Positions 1 through 5,780 of a stretch of DNA of 5,780 nt are shown here, one piece after another. The position numbers were made by a program, and so were the translations under genes. This DNA is from Bacteroides sp. (lineage in GTDB: Bacteria > Bacteroidota > Bacteroidia > Bacteroidales > Bacteroidaceae), in NCBI GenBank assembly GCA_030151845.1, contig JASLCM010000128.1:1-5780 (forward strand), in the 5' to 3' direction. Positions within the stretch are counted from its first letter, which is position 1; every line of letters starts with the position of its first letter. The notes beneath the pieces were generated by a model. That model saw nothing but the letters and a program-made list of their open reading frames with translations. It ran no database searches and was not told the DNA's origin.

Positions 1-32
1 TCACAAATAATACCTTTCACCTTCATATTCAT
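1..32 (-). CDS. Possible truncated start of a gene running off the left edge
   Basis: A minus-strand frame opens with ATG at 32 (a second in-frame ATG lies at 26) and stays open to the window edge, reading MNMKVKGIIC. The lysine and hydrophobic residues look like an ordinary N-terminus, and its orientation matches the operon upstream. Ten codons are too few to identify a product, and plus-strand frames across the same bases are also open, so chance cannot be excluded. Confidence 0.2.
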   Translation of the reverse strand, partial: MNMKVKGIIC

Positions 33-78
33 TTCAACAAGATTTGCAGGGCTATAAATAACCCTAAAATGACTACTC

Positions 79-97
79 AAAAAAACTTCGCAAAGGT
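79..97 (-). terminator. Weak candidate terminator of the nrf-ccs operon
   Basis: Read on the minus strand, a short hairpin (CTT, loop TGCG, AAG) is followed directly by seven T residues, about 110 bases beyond the ccsA stop codon. The T-run and position suit an intrinsic terminator. The stem is only three base pairs, so this is a weak call, but no better hairpin with a T-tract is seen between ccsA and the left edge. Confidence 0.25.
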
Positions 98-189
98 GCT
101 ATCTTTTTACACACCAAACACATAAACTATGTTAAATGTTTTGCTTTTCTTCTCTTTCTACCATTAAGAAGAGTGAATATCCCTTAAAT

Positions 190-203
190 ACCTAGTAGAT
201 AGA
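190..203. repeat. 14-bp repeat, copy 1, just after ccsA
   Basis: ACCTAGTAGATAGA occurs here and again, identically and in the same orientation, at 2269-2282. This copy begins about five bases past the ccsA stop codon. It can be drawn in the loop of a weak hairpin whose stem is CCCT (181-184) with AGGG (203-206). Together the two copies bracket resB and ccsA. Function unknown. Confidence 0.5.
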
Positions 204-207
204 GGGT

Positions 208-990
208 TTATGAGTAGGTATGAATACTTGTTTGAGCCGATGGTAGGTAGTTAACACCAATCCAGGTGATGAGTAAAAGGATAAAGGCTAAGGGAAGCAG
301 CCAAAGTGTAGTTTTTAGGTGACTATTACGTAACCGCATATGAATATAGATAAGGTATGCAGCACAGGTTATAAAAGCCCAAGTCTCTTTAGGGTCCCAT
401 GACCAATAGTGCCCCCAAGCCTCTTTTGCCCATAGAGCACCCATTAAGAGTCCTAACATAAGAAAACCAAATCCAATGTAAATAAGGTTATCAATAAAGA
501 GTAAAAGCCCTTGCTCTGTTTCGCCTTTATTGATTTTATAAAGTTTAATCGAGGCAGCTATGGTAGCAGCACCTAGCATTGCATAGGAGAGTATATAGAC
601 AGTTACATGAGGAATAAACCAATAGCTTTGTAGAGCTGGCATTAGGTTAGCCGAGTGTATCTCAGGTTTTAGGATGTTAATACCGATAAAAATAGAAGCT
701 ACAAGAGATGAAAAAGTGAGTAGCCAAGAGTATCTCCACCTGTAGTAAGTTAATAGCCCTATTGCAGATAAGAAGAAAGAATACCAGAGACGCGTTTCAC
801 CCATAGTGCGGAGTGGAGGGCGGTTTTGTCCAATCCACAAGCCTATAATAAAAGAGAAAAAAATGAGCAATCCCAAACTCATTAGTAGTAAGGCTAATTT
901 CCTATATTTACGGAGGTTTATCAATACTCCCGATACTCCCCAACATAATAAGGTTGGGTATGCAAAATAGATAAAATTATTCCATGTCAT
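208..990 (-). CDS. ccsA: System II cytochrome c haem-attachment protein CcsA (ResC/CcmC-type WWD family)
   Basis: This integral membrane protein works with ResB to export haem and attach it to CxxCH or CxxCK sites of c-type cytochromes outside the cytoplasmic membrane. The 260 residues contain about eight hydrophobic segments (roughly 7-24, 31-54, 68-83, 88-106, 128-150, 165-187, 203-219, 227-247). The family's tryptophan-rich WWD motif is seen at 187-199 (WAKEAWGHYWSWD). Candidate haem-ligating histidines are H128 before the motif and H217 and H257 after it; the H217-H257 spacing resembles that of two haem-handling histidines known in fused CcsBA proteins. Length is normal for the Bacteroidetes form. 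The ATG start overlaps the resB stop by four bases (ATGA), implying translational coupling. Being last in the nrf operon, it probably serves NrfH and NrfA. It is complete with no missing motif; the family call is firm. Confidence 0.93.
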   Translation of the reverse strand: MTWNNFIYFAYPTLLCWGVSGVLINLRKYRKLALLLMSLGLLIFFSFIIGLWIGQNRPPLRTMGETRLWYSFFLSAIGLLTYYRWRYSWLLTFSSLVASIFIGINILKPEIHSANLMPALQSYWFIPHVTVYILSYAMLGAATIAASIKLYKINKGETEQGLLLFIDNLIYIGFGFLMLGLLMGALWAKEAWGHYWSWDPKETWAFITCAAYLIYIHMRLRNSHLKTTLWLLPLAFILLLITWIGVNYLPSAQTSIHTYS

Positions 991-2240
991 ATCTTTCTCG
1001 ATTTAGTAGGTTTTCCTTGAATGACTAATGCGATAGAACTTACAAAAAGTAGCCCTATCCCTATGTAAGCATAGGTTAGCCATGGATCATAGACTAGTTC
1101 TAAGCTGGTATAAGAAGATAGTTTACCCGCTTCATTATCATAGCCATACTGGTAGATAGTCCAGTCTCCTGTCTTAAAAGGTTTATTTACCTCTATTTCT
1201 TGATTTAAATACTCTTTCCCATCCTTTGTGAAGATATCTACCTTTGAAAGAAAACGTTTGGGCTCTGGACGAGTCATTACAATACTATAAATCGAATCAA
1301 TATCAATAGTAGAAAATAGCTGTATTGCATTTCCTCCAGATACCCATCCTGTTTTTGTGAGGTTATTATTTGTTTTAACTGTGATATGCGCTGCAGGTGT
1401 AGCTCCAGGCATATGAGCCTCACGATAAAGGGTGTCACTACTCCTGATGGCATTATGTATATACTTTTTTAGTTCTACCTGATAAGGACCTAATTCTCCT
1501 ATTGGGGAAGGAGAGTCTAAGGAGAAAAAAGATTTTTTCGAATCAGGATACAGCTTTCCATTTGTTTTGTTAATTAAGGCTAGTTGTGGTGGATACTCCT
1601 CCATTATAAAATCATGCAACTGGATAGCTATTGGCAATTCAAGAATATCCTTTTCTGGACTATATACCCTCCACTCAACCTCTCCTTCAGGAATATGCAT
1701 AACATATCTCTTCATATCAGCAGAACCTAATCCTGCAGCGAATAGTAAAACCCACAATCCGATATGGCTAGTATGAAAAATAAAGTCTTTTTTCTGTAGC
1801 CTCCATAGCTTTTTAGAAATTGTAAGTCCCAAGGAGAGAAGGGTAAGGAAATAGAGAATTACAAAAGACCACATAGAAGTTACTGCATCAAACCCAAATT
1901 GGGAGTATAAAGGCATGGAGCTCTTTGAAGCAGTGAGTCTTTGAGGAATAGACCCCATGAAGATACTTAGTATTAAGAGTCCTCCGATTAATGTAACAGA
2001 GAAGGGAATACTTGTAAGCCAGGTATATAATTTGGTTTTTCTCTTTGAATAAGAAAAAAAGCCAAAGAAAAGAAGAAACAGTCCACCAATTGTATAGTTA
2101 ATAGGGGAGGCTAGCAGGTAAAAGTTGAAACTACCAACAATGAGCTGTAGCGCAAATCCTACAAGCATCAAGCCAAGAATAAAAACAAAGCTCTCTTTAT
2201 ATCTCCAAGGCCATTGCCAAAGTTTTCTATTGTCTTTCAT
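987..2240 (-). CDS. resB: System II cytochrome c biogenesis protein ResB (CcsB)
   Basis: ResB is the partner of CcsA in covalent haem attachment. Counting from the ATG at 2240 (417 residues), hydrophobic segments lie near 18-37, 48-64, 78-96, 123-141, 156-174 and 390-409. A large extracytoplasmic domain of about 210 residues lies between the last two, which is the usual ResB plan. The FHTSHIG stretch around H156 and H159, at the start of the fifth segment, offers candidate haem ligands. An in-frame GTG at 2270 would add ten residues. I prefer the ATG because the MKDNRKLWQWPWRYKES start resembles other Bacteroidales ResB N-termini, and because the GTG falls inside a hairpin loop. No Shine-Dalgarno is evident before either start. 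The ATGA overlap with ccsA and position behind nrfHA place it in the nitrite-reduction operon. ResB sequences diverge widely, so the call rests on topology, partner gene and motifs. Confidence 0.88.
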   Translation of the reverse strand: MKDNRKLWQWPWRYKESFVFILGLMLVGFALQLIVGSFNFYLLASPINYTIGGLFLLFFGFFSYSKRKTKLYTWLTSIPFSVTLIGGLLILSIFMGSIPQRLTASKSSMPLYSQFGFDAVTSMWSFVILYFLTLLSLGLTISKKLWRLQKKDFIFHTSHIGLWVLLFAAGLGSADMKRYVMHIPEGEVEWRVYSPEKDILELPIAIQLHDFIMEEYPPQLALINKTNGKLYPDSKKSFFSLDSPSPIGELGPYQVELKKYIHNAIRSSDTLYREAHMPGATPAAHITVKTNNNLTKTGWVSGGNAIQLFSTIDIDSIYSIVMTRPEPKRFLSKVDIFTKDGKEYLNQEIEVNKPFKTGDWTIYQYGYDNEAGKLSSYTSLELVYDPWLTYAYIGIGLLFVSSIALVIQGKPTKSRKI

Positions 2241-2260
2241 GAGTGTTTGTATCAATAGGA

Positions 2261-2287
2261 AAGTGTCCACCTAGTAGATAGACACTT
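2261..2287 (-). promoter_or_regulatory. Hairpin in the gap before resB
   Basis: Perfect 7-bp inverted arms AAGTGTC (2261-2267) and GACACTT (2281-2287) enclose a 13-base loop that contains most of the 14-bp repeat. The hairpin lies 20 bases before the chosen resB ATG. Neither strand has a T-run after it, so it does not look like an intrinsic terminator. RNA processing, stabilisation of the nrfHA part of the message, or modulation of resB translation are possible roles; none is shown by the sequence. Confidence 0.45.
2269..2282. repeat. 14-bp repeat, copy 2, between the GYF_2-CD225 gene and resB
   Basis: Identical to the ACCTAGTAGATAGA copy at 190-203 and in the same orientation. It overlaps the loop and the inner edge of one arm of the hairpin at 2261-2287. 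The bases flanking the two copies differ on both sides, so the match is confined to the 14-mer. Confidence 0.5.
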
Positions 2288-2308
2288 ATTAAAAAAGATT
2301 GATGAAGA

Positions 2309-2776
2309 TTAGAAATCCTCTAGAAGAAGAGTGCTCCCCACTCCAAATAGAAATAGCAGAAAATAACCGACTACCACAATAAAAGCAGCTATAACACTAT
2401 ATTTAACCCACTTTTTAGCATTATTTGAAGCATTTACCGCACCTTGATAATCACCAATAGAAAACCTACTATCAACTTTTGCAGCATAAACAATACCAAC
2501 AATACCAAAGGGGACACAACAAAATATAGTGGCTAATATGGCTTCTATCAGCCAAGTTTTTGGGGCTACTTGAGTATTCGATTCTGCCTGTTGTACACCT
2601 GGAGGGAGAGAGCTAGAAAACTCCTTTAATTCTGGAACTTGCTCTAAGGGAATCCAGTTATCAAGCCCTTTTCTCCATACTTTTGTTTGTCTACTAATTG
2701 CTTTGTTTTTTAATTCAAGAAGAGTAAACGGTCCAAACTTGTTATATCCATCTGTATAGAAATATTCTTCATTCAT
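2309..2776 (-). CDS. GYF_2 domain-CD225/dispanin domain membrane protein, role unknown
   Basis: The 155-residue protein has two recognisable parts. Residues about 4-50 look like a GYF_2 domain: aromatic-rich start, FGPFTLLELK at 14-23, then VWRKGLDNW at 33-41. Such domains are thought to bind peptides or proteins. A linker rich in Ser, Pro and Gln (53-73) leads to a CD225/dispanin-like region: a hydrophobic hairpin at 76-98 with a CC pair (86-87), the conserved AAKVDSRFSIGDYQGA stretch (98-113), an amphipathic NNAKKW segment, and a second membrane segment at about 127-149. The N-terminal domain is probably cytoplasmic. It starts 23 bases after nrfA and lies ahead of resB, so it is probably co-transcribed with them. 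I know of no established role for this family in cytochrome maturation or nitrite reduction. Domain assignment is confident; function is not known. Confidence 0.85.
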   Translation of the reverse strand: MNEEYFYTDGYNKFGPFTLLELKNKAISRQTKVWRKGLDNWIPLEQVPELKEFSSSLPPGVQQAESNTQVAPKTWLIEAILATIFCCVPFGIVGIVYAAKVDSRFSIGDYQGAVNASNNAKKWVKYSVIAAFIVVVGYFLLFLFGVGSTLLLEDF

Positions 2777-2799
2777 CTCTCATTTTTTTTTAAGATAAG

Positions 2800-4299
2800 C
2801 TATTTATGTGCAATCAGCTTACCTTCTTGTTTTGCTTTCTCAATCCACTTAGGAAGTGTGTTCTTTTTCCAATTTTCTTTTTGCTCTTTTCTCTCTTTTA
2901 TACCTATCCCGATATACTCTTGTGCTTTCTCTTTGGTTGATAAATCTGGAAAGTCTATTTTAGTTATCCCCTGAGTATATAAAACTTTCTGTAGCTCTAA
3001 TTGCGCTTGCATGGTGCGATCTAAACTGTGAGCCAAGATTCTTTGGGTTTCTACTGGTGCATGAAAAGATGCTCCGTGAGATGCTACCGCAAAGTCCCAT
3101 CTCCATTGTGCTTGTCTAATCAGTTGAAGTGCTTGGTGCATTTCCGCCTCTTTTGCTCCATTTTCCCAAGCTACTTTTGCCATAATATGTGCTCTAGAAA
3201 GTTCATTTTCAACTCTATCTCTTATTTCCAGCGCTTTATCTTGATATTCGTAAACATAATTACGGAGAGCCTCTTCGCTGTCTCTGTGACAGGTTTGACA
3301 AGTGTTGGCTATGTTCTTAAGTGGACTCATAATTTGGTGGTTGGAGTATTTAATTCCACCTTCGGAGAGGTAAGGCATGTGACAATCTGCACAAGATAGA
3401 CCTCTTTTTGCATGAGGTCCCATAACAAAAAGTTCGTAGTCTGGATGTTGTGCTTTAAGTATTGGAGCTTTACTCAATTTATGCGTAAAATCTGTAAACT
3501 GCATATTGTCATAAAAAGCCTCCATATCTTCAACAGTCATCCCGTTATCCCAGGGAAAAGTTAAATATTTGCTCTCTCCTTGAAAGGAGTACTCTACGTG
3601 ACATTGTGCACATACAAGAGAGCGCATCTCTTGTGGTGTAGCTTGAGCTATATCTTTTCCTTGACGCTGAAAAGCCTCAACAAGGGCCGGACGAGTAATT
3701 GTTAAGTTCATAGTGGATGGGTCGTGGCAATCTGCACACCCGATGGGGTTAACAACCTCACTTCCCCATTGACTCCATTTGGCTTTATAGAAATCCTCAA
3801 TACCAACCTCATTCATAAGTCGAGGAACGTCGGGACTTTTACAGGTCCAACAAGTACCAGGTTGCATATCTGCAGTATGTTCATCGGGCGATCCTACTCT
3901 TAAAGTTCCAGTCATATCTTCAATGGCATGCATATGGCCTCTCGGAGCAGTGTAATCCATAGCAAAAGCATATCCAGCCCAAAGAACAACCATTTCTGGT
4001 CTACTCTCTAAGACATCTGTTGGAGCATTACCCATGTGCTTACTTCTGAAATCCATCTCTTCGGTCTTTTTCCAAGTGGTATACTCTCTTGGGTAATTGA
4101 TCCCCCATTCAGCATTATGAGGATTAATTCCTTCTATTTGGATCTTTTTGTTATTAAAAAGAGTAACTATTTCTGCTCGTCTCTCTGTAATAGAAGCAGC
4201 TAGTAGACCAAGAAAAAATACTCCAATCATAACAACTGTGAATATTCCCCAACCAATAGCAGGCTTTCTTTTAATGGCTTCAGCTAATTTCTTAAACAT
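2800..4299 (-). CDS. nrfA: Cytochrome c552, pentahaem ammonia-forming nitrite reductase NrfA
   Basis: NrfA reduces nitrite to ammonium with six electrons on the outer face of the cytoplasmic membrane. The 499-residue protein has the signature haem 1 site C150-WTC-K154, where lysine replaces the usual histidine at the catalytic haem, and four CxxCH sites at 188-192, 230-234, 303-307 and 334-338. By alignment to well-studied NrfA proteins, the active-site residues are R134 (20 residues before K154), Y237 (in CHVEYSF) and H285 (in KAQH). E236, Y237, K282 and Q284 match the calcium site. A hydrophobic stretch at about 14-36 is a signal sequence or uncleaved anchor. The start is preceded by TATTAAGTATAAATATT with no Shine-Dalgarno, usual for Bacteroidetes. 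It lies 25 bases after nrfH, its electron donor. Nothing is missing; a complete, probably functional enzyme. Confidence 0.98.
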   Translation of the reverse strand: MFKKLAEAIKRKPAIGWGIFTVVMIGVFFLGLLAASITERRAEIVTLFNNKKIQIEGINPHNAEWGINYPREYTTWKKTEEMDFRSKHMGNAPTDVLESRPEMVVLWAGYAFAMDYTAPRGHMHAIEDMTGTLRVGSPDEHTADMQPGTCWTCKSPDVPRLMNEVGIEDFYKAKWSQWGSEVVNPIGCADCHDPSTMNLTITRPALVEAFQRQGKDIAQATPQEMRSLVCAQCHVEYSFQGESKYLTFPWDNGMTVEDMEAFYDNMQFTDFTHKLSKAPILKAQHPDYELFVMGPHAKRGLSCADCHMPYLSEGGIKYSNHQIMSPLKNIANTCQTCHRDSEEALRNYVYEYQDKALEIRDRVENELSRAHIMAKVAWENGAKEAEMHQALQLIRQAQWRWDFAVASHGASFHAPVETQRILAHSLDRTMQAQLELQKVLYTQGITKIDFPDLSTKEKAQEYIGIGIKERKEQKENWKKNTLPKWIEKAKQEGKLIAHK

Positions 4300-4324
4300 A
4301 ATATTTATACTTAATAGGTTTTTA

Positions 4325-4903
4325 TTAATCTTTTAATCGTTTTTTTAGCCAATCTGGAACTGGCGAACTGGGAAGAGGTACAATGGCATTGGGTGAAGAG
4401 GATAAATTACTAATTTGGGTGTGAGGAACATCTGTATGACAGTCCCAACAAGCCTTACCCTTTCCCGCTACTGCCTCTGTATAAGTGATCATCCCAGTTT
4501 TAACAAACTCAGTATTGAGTTGTGTGTGGCACCTGATGCAGTTATTCATGATGACCTGGTAACTCTCCTCTCGTGGACGAATTGTTTCTGGCTCTCCGTG
4601 AATAGAGAATACAGCCGCATGATATAGTCCATCCTTTGCTTTAAAGAAATACTTATTAAAAATACTGTTGTGTGGTACATGACAATCGTTACAGCTGGTC
4701 CATTGAGCGTGAGAACTGTGGTCCCAAGATTGATAATAGGGTGCCATGATGTGGCAGTTTACACAGGCAGCAGGATCGTCTGATAAATAGGAGTGTGCTC
4801 TAGACATATAGAGCGTATAGACGCCTAAGCCAACAGCAATCCCTCCAATAATAAAGAAAGGGAGAATAAATCGTATCGGAATAATTTCTAGAAATTTTCT
4901 CAT
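4325..4903 (-). CDS. nrfH: Tetrahaem menaquinol dehydrogenase NrfH (NapC/NirT family)
   Basis: NrfH anchors NrfA to the membrane and passes electrons to it from menaquinol. The 192-residue protein has one N-terminal membrane segment (about 13-33) with little polar sequence before it. Four haem sites follow: CVNCH (47-51), CNDCH (71-75), CIRCH (122-126) and CWDCH (152-156). M53, two residues after the first site, matches the CxxCHxM arrangement in which methionine ligates haem 1 in NrfH. The C-terminus (after about 165) is a Ser/Pro-rich tail ending in a basic helix. It is the first gene of the operon. Its ATG is preceded by AGAAAGAATCACAT, at best a weak purine-rich ribosome site. NapC is a related alternative, but the immediate nrfA neighbour settles the name. 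Confidence 0.97.
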   Translation of the reverse strand: MRKFLEIIPIRFILPFFIIGGIAVGLGVYTLYMSRAHSYLSDDPAACVNCHIMAPYYQSWDHSSHAQWTSCNDCHVPHNSIFNKYFFKAKDGLYHAAVFSIHGEPETIRPREESYQVIMNNCIRCHTQLNTEFVKTGMITYTEAVAGKGKACWDCHTDVPHTQISNLSSSPNAIVPLPSSPVPDWLKKRLKD

Positions 4904-4926
4904 ATGTGATTCTTTCTAAAGTCCGG

Positions 4927-4934
4927 CAATAATA
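4927..4934 (-). promoter_or_regulatory. nrfH: Possible -7 element of the nrfHA promoter
   Basis: On the minus strand TATTATTG matches seven of eight positions of the Bacteroidetes -7 consensus TAnnTTTG and lies 23 bases before the nrfH start codon. That would leave a short 5' leader of roughly 15-20 bases. No good TTTG is seen at the expected -33 distance; only a weaker TTTATG lies further up. An activator could compensate, but this is inference. Confidence 0.3.
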
Positions 4935-4995
4935 TACTATAAAAAATTAATATTGACATAAATTTACTAATTATAACAACAAAGAAGAGCTCTAT

Positions 4996-5014
4996 TTGTT
5001 CAGTTTCTAAACAA
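4996..5014. promoter_or_regulatory. Imperfect 19-bp palindrome, candidate operator between nrfH and the regulator gene
   Basis: TTGTTCAGTTTCTAAACAA has arms TTGTT and AACAA plus inner AG/CT pairs, symmetric about position 5005; seven of nine base pairs match. It is centred about 100 bases before the nrfH start and 150 before the regulator start. The dyad form would suit a dimeric Crp/Fnr-type regulator better than an AraC-type one, which usually binds direct repeats. The binding protein cannot be named from sequence. Confidence 0.35.
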
Positions 5015-5152
5015 TATAATAAGTTGTAAGAAAGGGCATTAATAAGTAAATCTCTCTTTTTAGGAATTCTTAGCTTGAGATGCTATAGCCCTTAATAACT
5101 TTATTCTTATTTTGAAACCTATTAGATCTTGTCTGAATTTAAAGCGTAATTG

Positions 5153-5710
5153 ATGAAGCTATATATAAAGAATATGGTGTGCGACCGGTGTATTTTAGTA
5201 GTAAGAGCACATCTCACAGCACTTGGAGTAGGTGTTGAAAATATAAAGTTGGGTGAGGTGGAGTTAGAACGAGAACTTACATCAGAAGAGATAAATAGGC
5301 TTGAAAAAGAGTTCTTAGAAATAGGTTTTGAGTTAATTGACGATAAAAGAACACGTTTAATAGAGTTGGTTAAGACAAATATCATTGAATCTATCTACGC
5401 AGAGGCTCCACTAACAATCAATTTATCAGACTACCTAAGTGACCAACTACATATGGACTATACATACTTAAGTAACCTGTTTTCTGAGATAGAAGGAACT
5501 ACAATAGAGAAGTTTTACATTCAACAAAAAATAGAACGTGTAAAAGAGCTTTTAGTCTATGATGAATTAACACTTAGTCAGATAGCTAATCAATTAAACT
5601 ACTCTAGTTCAGCACATTTAAGTACACAGTTTAAAAAAACTACAGGTTTTACTCCTTCGCAGTATAAACAAAAGGAGGAAAAAAATCGTAAACCTTTGGA
5701 TAAACTGTAA
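5153..5710 (+). CDS. AraC-family transcriptional regulator with N-terminal CxxC (HMA-like) domain
   Basis: The 185-residue protein ends in an AraC-type DNA-binding domain (about 80-172). Its first helix-turn-helix is seen around LSDYLSDQLHMDYTYLSNLF, and the second is the family signature LTLSQIANQLNYSSSAHLSTQF followed by KKTTGFTPSQYK. The first ~65 residues resemble a small ferredoxin-like metal-binding fold: MKLYIKNMVCDRC opens with a beta strand and carries C10 and C13. No sugar-binding cupin domain is present, so metal or thiol/redox sensing is a plausible input. I chose the ATG at 5153 over an adjoining in-frame TTG at 5150. It is divergent from nrfH across about 250 bases, the usual arrangement for a local regulator, but control of nrf is inference. 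Similar short CxxC-AraC proteins occur widely in Bacteroidetes. Confidence 0.88.
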   Translation: MKLYIKNMVCDRCILVVRAHLTALGVGVENIKLGEVELERELTSEEINRLEKEFLEIGFELIDDKRTRLIELVKTNIIESIYAEAPLTINLSDYLSDQLHMDYTYLSNLFSEIEGTTIEKFYIQQKIERVKELLVYDELTLSQIANQLNYSSSAHLSTQFKKTTGFTPSQYKQKEEKNRKPLDKL

Positions 5711-5711
5711 A

Positions 5712-5780
5712 TCATATAAACAATTCAGTAAATCGTGTAAGAGATATTCCCTGAGAAGTTTTCATCTTTACAACACAGTA
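5712..5780 (-). CDS. Possible 3' end of a convergent gene entering from the right edge
   Basis: A minus-strand frame is open from the right edge for 22 codons, ending ...VVKMKTSQGISLTRFTELFI before TGA at 5714-5712. It would end one base beyond the regulator's stop codon, in tail-to-tail arrangement. The composition is protein-like, but another minus-strand frame here is also open for 17 codons, and no family is recognised. Confidence 0.3.
   Translation of the reverse strand, partial: YCVVKMKTSQGISLTRFTELFI

Noticed and set aside
48..65. Hairpin with AGGG/CCCT arms near the left edge
   Set aside because: Four base pairs plus a mismatch and no T-run on either strand; not enough for a terminator or riboswitch.
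148..175. CTTCT/AGAAG inverted arms downstream of ccsA
   Set aside because: Low-complexity pyrimidine/purine sequence with several alternative pairings and no T-tract; likely chance.
2241..2270. GTG start for resB at 2270
   Set aside because: It would add ten residues not typical of the family and sits in a hairpin loop; ATG at 2240 gives the expected N-terminus.
3028..3399. Plus-strand open frame of 123 codons inside nrfA
   Set aside because: It is fully antisense to conserved haem-binding sequence of NrfA, and its translation shows no domain; an open frame opposite a coding gene.
4953..4977. TTGACA followed by TATAAC on the plus strand, resembling a sigma-70 promoter
   Set aside because: Spacing is about 13 bases instead of 17, and Bacteroidetes primary sigma factors do not use this -35 element.
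5150..5152. TTG start for the regulator
   Set aside because: An ATG follows immediately in frame and gives the typical MKLYIKNMVC start.
5122..5385. Minus-strand open frame of 87 codons
   Set aside because: It overlaps the regulator's conserved start antisense, and its Ser/Asn/Phe-rich product looks like a reverse-strand reading of a coding region.
1..5780. CRISPR array, tRNA, rRNA, insertion sequence or transposase
   Set aside because: No regularly spaced repeats, RNA-gene motifs, terminal inverted repeats or transposase-like frames were seen.

Overview
The window is AT-rich DNA that reads as a member of the order Bacteroidales. The evidence is an nrfHA nitrite-reduction operon followed by split ResB and CcsA haem-attachment genes, start codons preceded by A/T-rich sequence instead of a clear Shine-Dalgarno, a GYF_2-CD225 membrane protein, and a short AraC-type regulator with an N-terminal CxxC domain. 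Porphyromonadaceae or Dysgonomonadaceae would fit, but the genus cannot be read from the sequence alone.

Layout. Positions 1-207 are mostly non-coding, with a possible truncated gene start at the left edge, a weak terminator candidate for the operon and a short repeat. Positions 208-4903 hold five minus-strand genes in the order nrfH, nrfA, GYF_2-CD225 protein gene, resB, ccsA. Gaps are 25, 23 and about 68 bases, and resB and ccsA overlap by 4 bases, so one transcription unit is likely. Positions 4904-5152 are a divergent intergenic region with a promoter-like element and a 19-bp imperfect palindrome. Positions 5153-5710 encode an AraC-family regulator on the plus strand. The last 70 bases may hold the 3' end of a convergent gene.

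How the genes work together. NrfH (tetrahaem, membrane-anchored) takes electrons from menaquinol and passes them to NrfA (pentahaem), which reduces nitrite to ammonium on the outer face of the cytoplasmic membrane. ResB and CcsA form the system II machinery that attaches haem covalently to the nine haem sites of these cytochromes, including the unusual CxxCK site of NrfA. The GYF_2-CD225 gene sits between the reductase and the haem-attachment genes and has no known role in this pathway. The divergent regulator is a good candidate for control of the operon. No thiol-reducing partner (CcdA or ResA type) is present in the window.
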